64,000 nt of DNA from Durusdinium trenchii (GCA_963970005.1 CAXAMN010025361.1:1553427-1617426), one strand, 5' to 3'. Shown: positions 1 through 12,159, numbered from the stretch's first letter. Notes: generated by a model from the letters alone, not told the origin. Numbers and translations: made by a program.

Positions 1-942
1 CCACTACACACACACTCCCCCTCCCAACCAACCCTGTAAAAGCAAGGAGGCTTTTCCGTATGAATGGTGGCAAGTGTTCGTTTTCAAGAAGTGTTTAAAA
101 ATTCAACGCAACACAACTTGAAAGTGCAGGCAACAAACCTGAAACATAATCCACCTGCCCTTTTACAGCCTCTTACTTTCAAGTTTCCGTGCACCTTCGG
201 CGCATCTAAGTTTGGGTTGATCGTGTCACCTTCATACACTAGCGTGCGTGGACAGTCACCGCTCACCCGGCCCCTTCTTTTCTAGTCGATGGAGTCCACG
301 GGGCATCCACGCGCGCTTTGGTCAGCACTTCACCACTGCGAAGCACCATGCGTTGATCTTCAGTCCGAAACTTCTCACCTGCACAGCCTTGTGAAACTTC
401 TCTTGCACTAATTACTCGGCCTCCCACTGAGCTCACTTTCGGACTCCGGGATCTAGACCGTTGCCTCTCAGGGTCCTTCGATCATCCCAATCTAATCCTG
501 GCGGCAACTACTCCTGGCAGAAGTTCATCCTTGGTCCCTGTTGTTGGGGTCCAAGCACGACTTACTCCCTTGCCAAAGGGGTTACGGGCCCAATCTTTCA
601 GCATGCCGAGCTGAGGCGACGAACCGCGCACAAATCATCTCACACGAAAATTTAAATTCAAACGAGCTCGCTAAGGTTGAATGGAGCCCACTAAGGCTGA
701 TGTGCAACCAACTAAGAGGCACACGCGGGCCCACGACTAAGCCTATACGCATCAACAAAACGGACGGGTATGCACTCAAAAGAAAAACCCAGGCGCAGGA
801 CCTTTCAGAGAGTCGGTTTTTCCCTAGTTTTGGCCCCTGCTCCCTCCCTGACGGAGTCGCCAAAACTCGCTCTATTTTGTCATGACGTCCGGGGCCAAGC
901 TCGGTAGAAGTTCAAATCCCTTTTCGGGACTGACAGCCTCTA
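1..942. other. 3' flank of the retroelement, no supported gene
   Basis: I see no convincing coding sequence here. The stretch from about 850 to 942 probably still belongs to the decayed retroelement, because conserved RNase H sequence runs up to position 943 on the minus strand and no terminal repeat marks an end. The short open frames show no domain and no paired splice sites. Confidence 0.5.
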
Positions 943-3900
943 CCGACTAAGCTTGTCTGGGATTACATTGAGGGTGCCAGCTATAGGTGTTGTGGGACAA
1001 CGGCCACGAGCCCTTGAAACTCAACTTCCAAGAAAATTTCGGCTGCCAGCTGGGTCATGATCGGACTCCCTGCTTTGTACGTAAGTCAAAGCTGTGTGCA
1101 AGGTAGAGGTGTTGTCTCCTCTAATCGCAACTTGCAAGGCACCGGCGCGGTATATCTGGCGAGCGAAGACCCTGAGTGCAACAAGCATTGCCAACAGCTC
1201 ATACTCGGACTGAAAGGCCGGGTCCCCTCGCACAGAACCGAATAGTTGAAAGTCCCATCCTTGAAGTTCTTCTCCGAAAGGCGATGCATCCGTCTGCACC
1301 ACGATCGTGGCTGCACGCGGTCGCCACTTGTGCGCTTCGCAAAGGCCGAACCGCCCATGACGCAGATGCATGAGGGCTTTCAACCACCAGAGCGCATTGT
1401 CTACTTGGCGCACGAAGACAAGCCCTTTCCTCCGCCTAGTTGCGTCTTTCACCGGATCTCGTGAAGACAGTCAGCCGAAGGACACCCACCGCCTTGCAGC
1501 TCATCCAGCGTTGCCAGAAGCTTGTCTCTCTTTGCCTCAGCCAACTGAATCTGCAGATCATGTCCTTGCGGCCCACAAAGTTCAAGGTTGAAGCCGATCC
1601 AATTCAAATTTCTGCCTCTGACAACCTTGTTCCATGAAATCTCCAGACCTAATGCAGTCCAAATTCCCACATACGTCAGGAGGTGCTTTAAGTGCTCATG
1701 CGACAGGTTTGCTGTCGACACAACCAGCGGGTCATCAATGTAATGATGTCCGTCTCATACGACAACATTGCCGATTGCGCCACTCGCATGGCTGCAGCAG
1801 CCAACCTTGGCCAGATCAAAGGTCCAGTTGCCACTCCAAACACAATGCACTTGCTAACGTAATACCGTGGTTGGCCCCACTCGTCGTCAAGACCCTTCAT
1901 GACTACAAAGCCTCTTTCGCCCTAACGAAGCGGCAGCAGGTTGAACGCATCCTTGAAGTCTAAGGCAAACATCTCCACGTAAACGTGCCCTGATTCAGCG
2001 GCAGCTTGATTGTTGCTAAGCAGCTGTTGCAGACCCATGCCCACGTCACTATTTCGTGGTAGATTTACCCTTTCCCGACAGACAATCATGCCGTTGACTC
2101 CAGATCTCCTTCCATCCAAAGAATCAACCGTGCTTTGACTGCGCCGTCCTCTTTGGTCTTCACAAGACAACCTACTTTCGTGAGCCGTGAGCCATCACCA
2201 AACTGGTCAACGACACTTCGCCACGAATGATGAAAGACCTCTGCGCGGCCCTTCTCGACCATTTGGTCTAACAGCCCTTGCGCCCAAGTGGACTCCTCCA
2301 TGAAGCTTCTGTAGTTCTCACAATCCCCCATGTAATCCTGAAGCACCTCGCCTTCAAGCCTGGAGGCTTCGACTGCTGCCGTGTCTTCATGTGTTTGCGG
2401 AAACACACGGCTATGCTCAATGTTGGTCATGATTCCCAAAGGAAATCCTTCTCATCCACCTTGGCAGGATTGAACACTCTGGGTCTCCAGCATCGCGAAG
2501 GATTGCCTCCAGAGCTCCACAGGCCATGCGTCTGCTTGGCAGTCAACTCTGAATTCCTCGGCAAGCTTTTGCCTCAACTCCTCGATCTGCCATTTCTCAA
2601 GTCCTGACGAGATGTCCTGCTCGAACTGCTGAACTAGTAACTAGCGACCTGGCAACTGCCCTCTTGGCATGTCTGAGGCCACCGATCACCTCGCTGTTCT
2701 CACGGATACTCCGCAGCGAGAGACGCACGCCAGACCATCTGTTGATCCGCATACGACCACACCATGCCAACTAAGCCACCTTTCAGATGGTAGCGCTTTC
2801 GTACTTGATGGCAACATGCGCACACCGTCTTCATCCAGCCCTTGCCCTTCCCTGCGCCCTTCTGCTGACATTGGGAATTGGGATGAGATCCAAGGCAAAA
2901 TTGGCAACAATGCGTCCTCTGGTTGGGACATGGATCACTGCACGAACCCACTGGGCCTTTGGCGAATGTAAAGCAGATCTGATTCCCATCCCTGTCCATC
3001 TGGAACTAGGGATGTCCATCACCGTCTCCGCTCGATGCAGCTGACCCTTTTCCAGTGTTCCGCAGCCACGGAGGGTTGCCAAACCTCTGCCGACGATTGT
3101 CCTCCTGCAGCTTCTCAATCTTCGCTTTGTCTCTCTGCCTTCTCTTGGCCGTCTTGGACAATCCTTCGCCTGAAGGGCGGTGCATAGCCGCAGCTGCCGC
3201 GTCACTGAACTGCGAATCCTCTGCCTCCTTCTGAGTCATGGATCGACCTGTAGCCGATGAAGCACCCCCTCTGGCCAGAAACGTCTGGGTGGGTCTGACA
3301 ACTGTTCTGTCCCAACACTCCTGGCATCGAGCAGCAAACTGCATCACCCCGATCCATGGCCTGAAGGGGTCAAAGTCAAGGTTCATCGGCAAGCGGCCTT
3401 CTGTTCGTGCACGAGTGAGCTTTCTGTGGAAACGTTCAAACTGCTCGCCTCGACAGCGATCTTCTGCTTGCATCACTAAATGCCAGGCTTCTGGAAACTC
3501 ATCACGCAGATCAGACACCCGATTAAAGTATACTCCTCCAAGGCCGCAACTGTCATCACGGGAGTTGTAGGCCTCCCCAAGGCTGTATTCGCCGGGTGCT
3601 TCAACATCAGCAACACTGTCTTGTAGATCTTCCAGCACGCACACCATGCCTGGTATGTAGGTAGGCCAGGGATCTCGACAGATTTCCAAGAACCATCTCG
3701 CTGCAAAAGAAAGTGCCGAGCTTCTGATTGCTTTCGCATCCGGCGGCCATAGGGAGTGAGTACCGAAAAGTCGGCATAGGGAGCCTCACTCCTAACCAAG
3801 ACCTTTGTATACATTGCAGTAATTTGCTCCATTGAGGGATCCGACTCTGGGAGTGGATCAGCCCCCGCTGCTTCACGATAATTCCTGTCCCTGGTCAATG

Positions 3901-4490
3901 TCCGTGGTGGGCAGCAAGGCGACCTCTGTCTCATCCAGCTGGTCCACTGCTGAAGACTTTTTCACCTTCTTGGGAGAAGGGGCTTCAGTATTCGATGTCA
4001 CCGGCCTCGTAACAGAGGGTCCACATCCGGTAAGCCGAACACATGATCTCAACTGCACACAACTCTCTCTCGAGAAGGGTAGCAGTAGCAGGAGTTCGTG
4101 TGCGAGAGGTAGCAGTGTGGAGAGTGCCCATCGGGAGAGTAGCCAGGAGCCGCAGGGTCGTCTGGCCTCCCAGGGTGTTGTCAAAGGCCTGCCACACAGC
4201 CGGCTCAAGGCCAACCCAAGTGACCACACGCTCAATCGTGTCCAGCGTGGCGATCTCGGTGTCGGTGGGCAAGAGACTTCTGGCCGCCATACCCCAGGCC
4301 TGCAAAATCAGACCGGCCTAGCAGCCTAGCAAATGAGGCGTCAACGCCACTGTCGGCCGGGGGGTATACAAGGCAGCACCACACCAAAGCTCCACCGCAC
4401 AGCCAACCCAAAATGAATGCCAGCAGCAGGAACCACTCCAGGTACATGGCAAACAAAAGGGTTGCAATGGATGGGCCCTTGAGCCAAAAT
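943..4490 (-). pseudogene. Decayed retroelement: gag-like region, CCCH zinc knuckle, reverse transcriptase, RNase H
   Basis: Read on the minus strand, five or more overlapping frames rebuild one retroelement polyprotein broken by frameshifts. From the 5' end: an ATG at 4447 followed by a strongly hydrophobic segment; a gag-like region over about 4305-3006 of a kind frequent in dinoflagellate gene models; a zinc knuckle at 2975-2868 with spaced Cys residues and the motif CQFCLGSHPNSQC; RT fingers and palm with DFKDAF at 1960-1943 and the catalytic YIDD at 1742-1731; and an RNase H-like domain with TDASPFG near 1293-1273, continuing to NVIPDKLSR at about 970-943. Frameshifts are visible near 4300, 3600, 2100, 1745 and 1080, and in-frame stops near the 3' end, so no intact protein can be made. 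I found no LTRs, integrase or tyrosine recombinase. The RT and zinc-knuckle assignments are firm; the element class (LTR, DIRS-like or other) is open. Confidence 0.9.
4478..4490 (-). other. Relict spliced-leader sequence at the 5' end of the retroelement
   Basis: The minus strand reads ATTTTGGCTCAAG, identical to the last 13 nt of the 22-nt dinoflagellate spliced leader as known from the literature. The bases just before it (TACA against AGCC) match only partly. It lies 30 nt upstream of the element's ATG at 4447, where the leader would sit on a trans-spliced mRNA. The inference is that this copy, or its ancestor, was made by reverse transcription of a trans-spliced transcript. Confidence 0.65.
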
Positions 4491-5332
4491 TGTATTCACA
4501 ACACCAATGGCTCAAGTTTCGTTTGGTGTGTTTCCTTTCACCATTATATGGTTCCAAGGAAATCCTTGATCCAATCGACTTAGGACTTCTTCGCTCAAAA
4601 TCGATTCTCAATAGGGAGGCCATTGGCCATTGTTGATGGAAGAGTTCGGATGGGGGGTCCCCCAAGGGTTGGCTTTTCCCAGCTTGAACGGAAGTAGCAT
4701 AGGTTGTCTGACCCGAAACGAACCCAATCAGAACTGACTTTGACCCATTCGACCCGCTGAAAGCTGTCCGGAACATCCGTGACGGTCGACCGGGGACGGG
4801 TGCATCGTGCGTTCTCCCCGCCTGAGCTGGACGAGCGCCCGCGAAGCAATGGCGACAGTCCTGGCGACCGGGTTTTCCGTCGCCGTGTATCGTCCGAGCA
4901 AGCGGTCCTTCCGTGACCGATCCATCCATGGAAAAAGAAGGAACAAATGATCTCGTTGTGAAGATGTCAAAAGAATTAATCTTATGTTATTGTTTTCCGT
5001 CGTGATGTCATTTGATTCTTGTGCTTTCGTTTTACTGAGTGCTTGGGATCAATGGAGGAGATCTGCTTTCAGCCGAGCGCAGTTGATGGATTTTGATGAG
5101 AACGCGAATCCACAAAAGGAAGGAACTTCTGGAAAGGTCTGAAAAATGAATTCCTTTCTCAAACATACTACAAGTTTGCCCAGACTTCTAGACTCTTCAA
5201 CTTCTGCAAAACCCTTGAACCAGAGCAGAGTTCAACCTACTGTAACTATAAATATATATATATATATATTAATGTTGTTTCTCAAGAACGCCGTGGATGA
5301 GGTCGAAAATATTCGAAAATAGGGTCCTTCAT
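4491..5332. other. Intergenic stretch, no supported gene
   Basis: This stretch holds a short TA run at about 5252-5270 and unique-looking sequence. A 203-residue minus-strand frame crosses from here into the retroelement; it shows no domain or splice structure and I do not consider it coding. Confidence 0.5.
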
Positions 5333-5794
5333 TCATGTTGAAACCACCGGCCGGAACTTCCAACGAAGCACTTGGGGGTCCTCCTTCGATACGTTCTTCT
5401 TGTCCATCTTTATTTGGTGATCCTTTCCACAGTTCCTACTGTAACACCCACCTGAATGGAAACTCCTCAACCTTCTTGTAGCTTCTCGTGGGTTGCAAGT
5501 TAACTCAAGAACAGCAAGATCCCTCACATCAAACCGCCAAACATTCCTTGCCCGTTTGGACATCTTGGCAGGAACGAGCTTCACAAGCGGCAGCGCGTCC
5601 TGTTGAGGTCGAAGAACATGCTTCGTGAAGCAGAGGTGACATGCCTTGCACATCTCTCGGGGCCGAGCTGGCACGGATTCGTCTCCCCAGCTGCGGCGCG
5701 AAGGCCCCCGAAGGAGAAAAGCCAACGGACCCTCCGGTTCTTGCTGGACCCTCCAAGATCCGTATTTCATCAGAGATGTGAGGCGAGGGTCCAA
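5333..5794 (-). CDS. Candidate coding exon, unknown protein with CxxC pairs
   Basis: A 153-codon open frame with protein-like composition. A basic and hydrophobic stretch follows a Cys-rich start (MCKACHLCF) at about residues 48-56. An acceptor-like CCAG precedes the Cys-rich part, and a GT donor (CATTCAG|GTGGGT) falls near 5455-5445, so the true exon is probably about 5450-5690 and the remainder read-through into intron. I do not recognise the family. It lies on the same strand as the other supported genes in the window. Its only support is frame length, composition and splice-like ends. Confidence 0.35.
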   Translation of the reverse strand: MDPRLTSLMKYGSWRVQQEPEGPLAFLLRGPSRRSWGDESVPARPREMCKACHLCFTKHVLRPQQDALPLVKLVPAKMSKRARNVWRFDVRDLAVLELTCNPREATRRLRSFHSGGCYSRNCGKDHQIKMDKKNVSKEDPQVLRWKFRPVVST

Positions 5795-6623
5795 AGTCCC
5801 AAAGCATACTAAACAATGGTGGCTTGTGCCACAAGCCTGACCACTTCATGCGAAGCCATGCAAAGCCATGGCTTCAGGTAAGAGTGTCACTGATTGGGGG
5901 GTCGCCATACCCCAAAATCGTTGATGCAGCCGCTGCATTCCCCTCTTAATCCTGGGTCCATCTCTGATCGGTTTTGACCGTTCACGTGGCCGAGACGGCA
6001 TTCCTTCCAACTGTGCGAAACGACGGCATTCCCTCCAACGGCTGTGCGTTTCAACCCCGATCGTCATCGCGTAAGCCCTGCCCACACACGAAACGCCTGA
6101 AACGAGGCTGTCCATCTGCGCCCCATACACTTTGGTTCCATAGCCTGCACGGGCCCAGACACCTCAACCCTTGAGGCATCTGTCTTGGGGCAAAAAGGGT
6201 TGGTTTCATCGCTGCCATCTGGGCCAATTCAACGACCCAGAAATCGGGAAACAAACCCAGTAACCGCTCCAACCGGATGGAACCAATCCAACGGAACCCG
6301 CGCCACTCCGAGAAGGACAAACACCGCAGCGCTCCCCTCCGCTCCCCTACCGTCGGACGGCGCGTTGGGGGGTCCTTGATCCCTCTTCTGCAGTGGTCGC
6401 CGATGGTGCGCACCTGGGGGGGACGCGGAGCGACCCATCACGTCACCGACACCGAGCGAACGGGAGAGCCGGAGAGCCGGTGAACGGGGGGGGAGCGCCG
6501 GAGAAACGCCAGAAACCACTGAAACCGCCGTGGAATTGCCAGTGAACGTGCAAGTACCTCACACGTTTGATGGATAAAAGTGTGCGGGGGGATGAAACGA
6601 CGGACTCCTGATCAAAGCATAGG

Positions 6624-6646
6624 AAACCAACCAACCAACCAACCAA
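6624..6646. repeat. AACC microsatellite
   Basis: About five tandem copies of AACC, followed by a looser A/C-rich tract. Confidence 0.85.
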
Positions 6647-7439
6647 CACAAAAAGCAAACCAGCCAACCCAGCCCATGGCAAACCAAGCCTGAAAGAACC
6701 AATGTCAACAAACAAAGAAACAAACAGGAGTGAGCACCACAAGCTTCGGCCTCACGGCAGGATTCTCTAGTCGTGGTGGATCATGTTGAAGCCTTTCAAT
6801 GGTCCCTGCGTTGAGCAGTTGCTGACTCTGCTGTATCACAACCCTTCATCACCCTAGTTCTTGGTGCGATCACTTTCTTTTGTCTGTCGAAGGGAACGAA
6901 AAACTGAGACTGACATCTAAAATGTGAAAGAGTTGGGAAAACAAACTGAAGACGCTGGTTGAAATTGTGATGTTCCGCTAGGTGATTGCTTTTTTATGGA
7001 GTCAGCAGTTTGTTACATCACCTCCCGGAATCTGGTTGTCTTTTTGACCAAATGCTCCAAGTGCGATGTCTTCTGCTTTATGGTGATGGAGTGGAAAAGT
7101 GCTTCTTCCTCCAGCGCTGATGTGAAATTTGCACGTCTTCAGGGGCGTGTCGTGCCAAAACAGCATGGCACCTGTGATACATCCAAATAACCCCCACTTT
7201 CATTCAACTACCAGTCAACATCCCATGGGCGCCATGGGCACGACGTGAATATGTTGACGTGAATATGTACGTCCAAAGTGTGATCATTGATGATTGGTGA
7301 GGTGCTGATGGTCGCATGAATAAGGAAACACATATATAAGTTGTGAGTGCCCGGGCTTAGATGCCATGAGGTGATCGACCTAGGGCCAGGCGGCCCTAAG
7401 GGAGACTTGAAAATGCCTGCCTTTGCCCAAACAAAACGT

Positions 7440-7501
7440 AAGTAGCAAGAAGCTAGTAGGAGGCCATCGCTACTAGGGTGAAGGACATCGCTACTAGTAG
7501 C
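7440..7501. repeat. CTAGTAG modular repeat cluster
   Basis: Modules of the dispersed family occur in the CTACTAG orientation, including GCAAGAAGCTAGTAG, GGAGGCCATCGCTACTAG and GACATCGCTACTAGTAGC. Confidence 0.8.
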
Positions 7502-7927
7502 AATGATTTCGATCATGTCAATGGGGGAAACAGCACCGAAAAACCCGGCACCAACCCGAACGCACCACGTGCTCTTGAAAAAAGGGGAACCCGAATGGAC
7601 ACCTACTGTTGCCGTTGCTTCGGACACCTAGGACACCGGACTCATGGCCTTTGCTTTGGGAGCTTCTGTCTTTGTTGAAGCCTTCTCAACCTGGAACCAC
7701 GCGGAGCGGAGAAGAAAACTCAGGACTGCCCACATGTCCACGACACACCCGGTGGTGCTTTTTTCGGAGAAGATGCACGGGACCCGGGTTGCATGGGATT
7801 TCTCATACCGCGACGAGAAAAAGAAGCGATGTTGAGGTATACTCAGAGGTCGTCGGGTAGTGGGGTGATGAGGGGCACGAAAACAATTCGGATGTGCTTC
7901 CTTCCACATCTTAATCATCTCACCACG

Positions 7928-8025
7928 AGAAGCTACTAGGGGCTCCTGGCCTTACTACTAGGAACAAGAACGCTACGAGTTCCGGAGCATTTCGAGCATC
8001 GCTACGAGTTCCGGGGCTCCTGGCC
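7928..8025. repeat. CTAGTAG modular repeat cluster, diverged
   Basis: Contains AGAAGCTACTAGGGGCTCC, then TACTACTAGGAACAAGAA, then two diverged modules in which CTACTAG has become CTACGAG. The GGGGCTCCTGGCC module closes the cluster. Confidence 0.75.
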
Positions 8026-8040
8026 TTCCACATCTTACCA

Positions 8041-8088
8041 CCTCCAGTCCCTCCAGCCCCTCCAGCCCCTCCAGTCACTCCAGTCCCT
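8041..8088. repeat. 9-bp minisatellite (CTCCAGCCC-like, five copies)
   Basis: Five tandem copies of CTCCAGYCM read directly from the sequence. Confidence 0.8.
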
Positions 8089-8168
8089 TTTCGTTCGCAT
8101 GGTCTCCAGCGAGAGCCATGAGCTCTCATGGTGCACATCAAGCGATGCTTGGACGGGCCCAATGGGTT

Positions 8169-10032
8169 TCAGATACAAGAGACTCTACACTCCTTGAAAT
8201 CATCGAAGTCGAACAGTGCGGCCTCTGGAAGATCTTGTTCCATGATTCTCTGAGGGAGGGTATCTAAGGGTCTTTCAATGCCTTTCGGTATATATATATA
8301 TATATATATGTGTGTTGTCCTACCTGTCAGAGCCAGTACCCTGGATCCGATCCGAATTTGCGGCCGAAATCCGCGCCTTGATTTTGGCTTGTGCTTCGAG
8401 CACCATGGCAACCGTCACATACTTGGCCACAGCTTCACGAATGTGCAAGGGCATTCCATTCCTCAGACCACAGAGAAACCACAGAGTGCCATTTTCGAAG
8501 AGGGCACTGACTTCGGGCTTCGGGGAAATCAAGCTTGCTTGAAAACTGCGTTCGGTCAGGTCCGGGAAATGGAGAGGAGTCTACATTCAACATCCCAAGA
8601 TCCCCAAGCAACGGCCAAAGAGAAAAACATCAAAATGGCACAACGTATCAAAGCGACATGAATGTACTCACTACTGTCAAACACAAAATTTCTGCAATCA
8701 AGGTCATTTGTGACATGCTCACACGAAGTTGGACCCCTTGGCTGACCTTGGGCTCACCTCAGAAATGGCTTGACCATGGCTTTATGAGATCTCATGGGTA
8801 GAAGGGTCGACTTCAGAAGAGATCCTTTGATGCTTTTTCGGTCACATCCCACGTGCACGACACACCTCACCATCGCCTGCCAACGCAACACCCCCGCCCA
8901 CGGATCGCCACCCCGCCACTCCACGCGGTCTTCCAAGGCGCTCAAAGACCAGGGGAGCATTGGTGTTGTCGAGTGCTTCCAGGCCACAGCGTGCCAAGAA
9001 GTACGCCAGGTTGGCACCAAGGCCCTGGAAATCCACCACTTCGGTGGTTTGGACGAACAATCAGCCCAAATGGTTCGGTCGGTCGATCGAACCATAAAGC
9101 CATAGAAAAGACCCCGCTGGATGAATCATCCAGGAAAGGTACCGGAAAATGATGGGCAAAAGATGCAAACAAACCTGAAGACCAGACACCTGCTAGTAGC
9201 TGCTAGTATAGAAGTAGTGCAAGCATGGACTATTTCAAATACCAAGGAACAATACCTTACTAAACTTGACCCCTCCAAATCACATCCGAACCGAACGAAG
9301 AGCTCCGATTTCGGTGGCCCTTCTTCGGACCGGACCGGTTTCGGTCGCCCCCCATCGGAGCGACGCGGCGCCTGGATGTTGGCCCTTCCGACCACCACGT
9401 TGCCCCAGAGACTCGGGCAGGACCGCGGAAGGTGAATGGAAACATCCGACACGTCCGGGACCGTTCTCGGAGTGGGTACCCGTTTAAACAGTGAATGACC
9501 TCAGGGGGAGCCCATCCAAGTCTGATGCTGGTAAAGAGGATGAATTGGTCGACTCAATCATCGTTGAGTAGACGTGATTGAAGTTGGGAAGGACCCAGGA
9601 GACCACAGATGTTCCAAACTAGGACAGCAAATCCCAAAACCCTTGTTCCATAGGTCCATGCTGGCTTGGATGATGGTTGCTTGGATGTCATATGGGTCCC
9701 CAGGCCCTTTACTTATTGTCACCAATCGTCACAGATCTTGCCCTTTCGTGCGGGACCCCACGATCACGATCCGTCACATGGAGGACGATGCGTCGTCTTC
9801 ACGGCGGCTGATGCGGCTACACCGATCCATGTCCCACACAACGATTCCAATCAAAAGAATCAACTCTTAACGTTGTTCATGCCTTTTCCCTTTGCCATCT
9901 GAGGCTCTGTGTGTTTGTGTGTGTGTGTGTGTGTCCATCTTCATCCACCTCCCTAGCGAGTTCTTGTTGAAGCTTTCCTGTTTGGGGGAAGAAGAGCTTG
10001 CACAGGCGACAAACCTTGTCACAGCCCAAGGC
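8169..10032 (-). CDS. Multi-exon gene of unknown function (3' part, four exons placed)
   Basis: Four exons fit by splice site and phase: 10032-9949 (28 codons, AG before, GT after, phase 0 exit), 9024-8925 (phase 0 entry, phase 1 exit), 8510-8340 (two-base entry, phase 1 exit) and 8263-8169 (two-base entry, TGA stop). The last intron is only 76 bp (8339-8264) and contains a TA microsatellite; the one before it is 414 bp. The first exon carries a CxxC pair (CRLCKLFF), the next two are helical and hydrophobic, and the C-terminus is acidic and ends FKECRVSCI. I do not recognise the family. Exons between 9949 and 9024, and upstream of 10032, may be missing. The three downstream exons form a consistent chain; membership of the 9949-10032 exon is an inference from matching phase only. 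Confidence 0.55.
8289..8309. repeat. TA microsatellite inside a 76-bp intron
   Basis: About ten TA units between the donor at 8339 and the acceptor at 8264 of the minus-strand gene. Confidence 0.9.
9190..9210. repeat. CTAGTAG repeat fragment
   Basis: Two short units, CTGCTAGTAG and CTGCTAGTAT, in the intron or flank of the 8-10 kb gene. Confidence 0.6.
9908..9934. repeat. GT microsatellite
   Basis: GT repeat that begins just downstream (minus strand) of the donor at 9948. Confidence 0.9.
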
Positions 10033-12159
10033 CTGCACGGCCGACACGTCGACGCCGCCCACCGTTGCTCGGGTTCACCCAGGCGTCTGTTGTCTCGGTT
10101 GGGGGCACGATACCTGCAACCCCCGACATGGAGCAACCAGAGTTGACCAAGAGAAATGAACCTGCTTTGGACCCATGGTGATGGCCAAACGGCCCGAACG
10201 CTCCACGATGCGCTCCGCGATGCGCTCCGCGATGCGCTCAAAAGAACGCCAAGTGACCCTTCTTCCAAACTCTGTGCACAGAAGAACTCAATGGCAGCCA
10301 GCGCACTCACGCAGTCCGTCTCAGCAGATCGCTGGCGTGGGATCGAACAAACGGGCGGCTTTCAAAGGCTCAGTAAGACTGGCCACGCGCGCCACCGAAT
10401 CCATCCATGCCCCAAACACTGGTCCCGACCGAAACCATGGCCAAACCGCGAAACCATGGTCCCGACGGAAACCCTTCAAAAGCCAAAAAGTCCTTTTTGG
10501 GACACCAAACGCCTTCCGACCAAATCTGAACGATCAGGGACTCGATCGGTTTTTTACATCGATTCAGGCAGCGTCGAATCAAACGTCCCGGACGTGCCGC
10601 CTGTAAACCCGCAGGGGCCCGCAGCCGGTAAGACCGCATTTCTGAGAAAACCAGAAACCTTAGACACTGTGGAGGGAATAGACATGAATCGACCCTGCAA
10701 CAGGCCATGAAAACGCATAAGTCTAAGTTAAAACATGTAATGTATCTAATTGGACCCCAAGTTGGGGTAATTGGCGGAGGCAAACCAAGCACCCGCTTGG
10801 TTCAAACCCTGAATACCCAGCAGTCACATCCACTGAGAAAGGGATCCGGACGAAGTTCAGAAAGGCCAACCCCACATTCCGATGCTTACGCTTATCCTCG
10901 CAGCCGCATCAGTCGGATTGGTCGAACGACGTGGAGAACCCCTGCGTGGTGGGCAGCATGTGGGATCGCCACAATAAATACGGATGAAATAAATTAGCAA
11001 GTCGATGCACTGTAATTCGTATCTGAATGTTCAAGCCCTCGTCGAGTATGTTGCCCAAGCACACTGACACATGTCCTAGTCGCGGATTTTCCGAGGTTCA
11101 GTGCATGTGTCGTCTGGCATTTCACCTACCAGATCTGACATCCAGGTCCTCACCCAACGTTCAGCCCTTTGTCCAAGGAGTTCATTCGGGTTTAGGGTTT
11201 CCCGGACCCTTCATGCTTGATCACTGGCTCAGACTTCAACCGGGCTTTAACATCACACTTAGTCTGAACCCGTCTTACCAACGGTTTGAAACGGTTTGAA
11301 ATGAGCTATGACGGCCAAGGCCCGACCGTCGACACTGTGGACACGTCTAGTGCATGTGAAGCCTTCGAGGCGTCGTCGGATGGGAGACCCCAACCACCAC
11401 GGCCGAAGGGACGCTGTCGATCGGCTTCACGATGCGGCGATCGACCCGCCCCGAAAACCCCCGAACACCCCCACACCGCGCGATCCGGGGGCGGTCCTGC
11501 GGAAGATAAACGAAATCATATTTGTGTGGAGCTATAGTGTCAAGCGCATTCCTGAGCGGAGCCAGGGATCACCGCGGAGTCCACGGAGCCCGAGTCTGAG
11601 TCGGCTCCGTGGACCGCCGTCGGCAGAGGGGAGTGACCTTCACCCGTCACCGGGGGTCCGGATGGTCGGGGCGTCCCAATGGCCAAGGGTGGTCTGCCAG
11701 AAGCCGTGGATTCGCACCCAGACTCCTGCGCTGGTCGCGTCTCGCCGTTCTGCTCCTGCGTCTCGCGTGTCGCCTTTGTTCAGCCTACAAGGGCCTACAT
11801 ACACCCTACATCCTGTCACAGACCTTCCCTGAAGCAAAGCATTTAAATGACCCCTGGGAAGACCGCCATGTTACTCTACAAACAGGATCTGATGCATCTT
11901 TTGAAAGGGGGCAGGATCTTCCACCGATCTGGCTCGCAGGCTTCACCGGCCCTACGGCCACCGGACCGGCCACCTACGGCCACCGGACGTGGCTGGGCCC
12001 GCTGGGCGGCCCGGGCAAAAGTTTCCCCGGTGTGACGCGCGGGGGAAGCCGTGAGAGCATCACAGCTGTGACGCCATCTTCAGGCATCACGGCCTCCCGT
12101 CCGCGCCAATCCACCTGGGAGACCGGGATCCGGACCCAACCGTACCGAAAAAGCTGCAG
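10033..12159. other. Stretch without a firm gene
   Basis: Apart from the 12-bp repeat at 10.2 kb I place nothing firm here. A minus-strand segment at about 12085-12025 (VTAVMLSRLPPRVT) weakly recalls the first strand and helix of a Mei2-type RRM but has no partner exon. The long plus-strand frames at 10.2-12.3 kb are mostly read-through. Confidence 0.4.
10205..10239 (-). repeat. 12-bp tandem repeat, possibly coding (RIAE units)
   Basis: Three copies of GATGCGCTCCGC. On the minus strand they read RIAERIAERIVER between an acceptor-like TTCTTTTGAG (10238-10237) and a GT donor at 10190, so this may be a coiled-coil exon at 10236-10191. Its phase 1 exit does not match the next placed exon. Confidence 0.45.

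Larger units (their letters stand above)
5795..8168. other. Intergenic stretch with short repeats
   Basis: No gene is supported. The stretch holds a 27-bp near-duplicate around 5996-6050 (GACGGCATTCC units), an AACC microsatellite, two clusters of the CTAGTAG modular repeat and a CTCCAGYCC minisatellite. A 63-codon plus-strand frame at 7644-7835 has protein-like composition but no partner exon. Confidence 0.5.

Noticed and set aside
905-925. TTCAAATCCC resembling a tRNA T-arm
   Set aside because: No cloverleaf can be drawn around it. Similar T-arm-like bits near 22910, 28978 and 32260 also lack the other arms.
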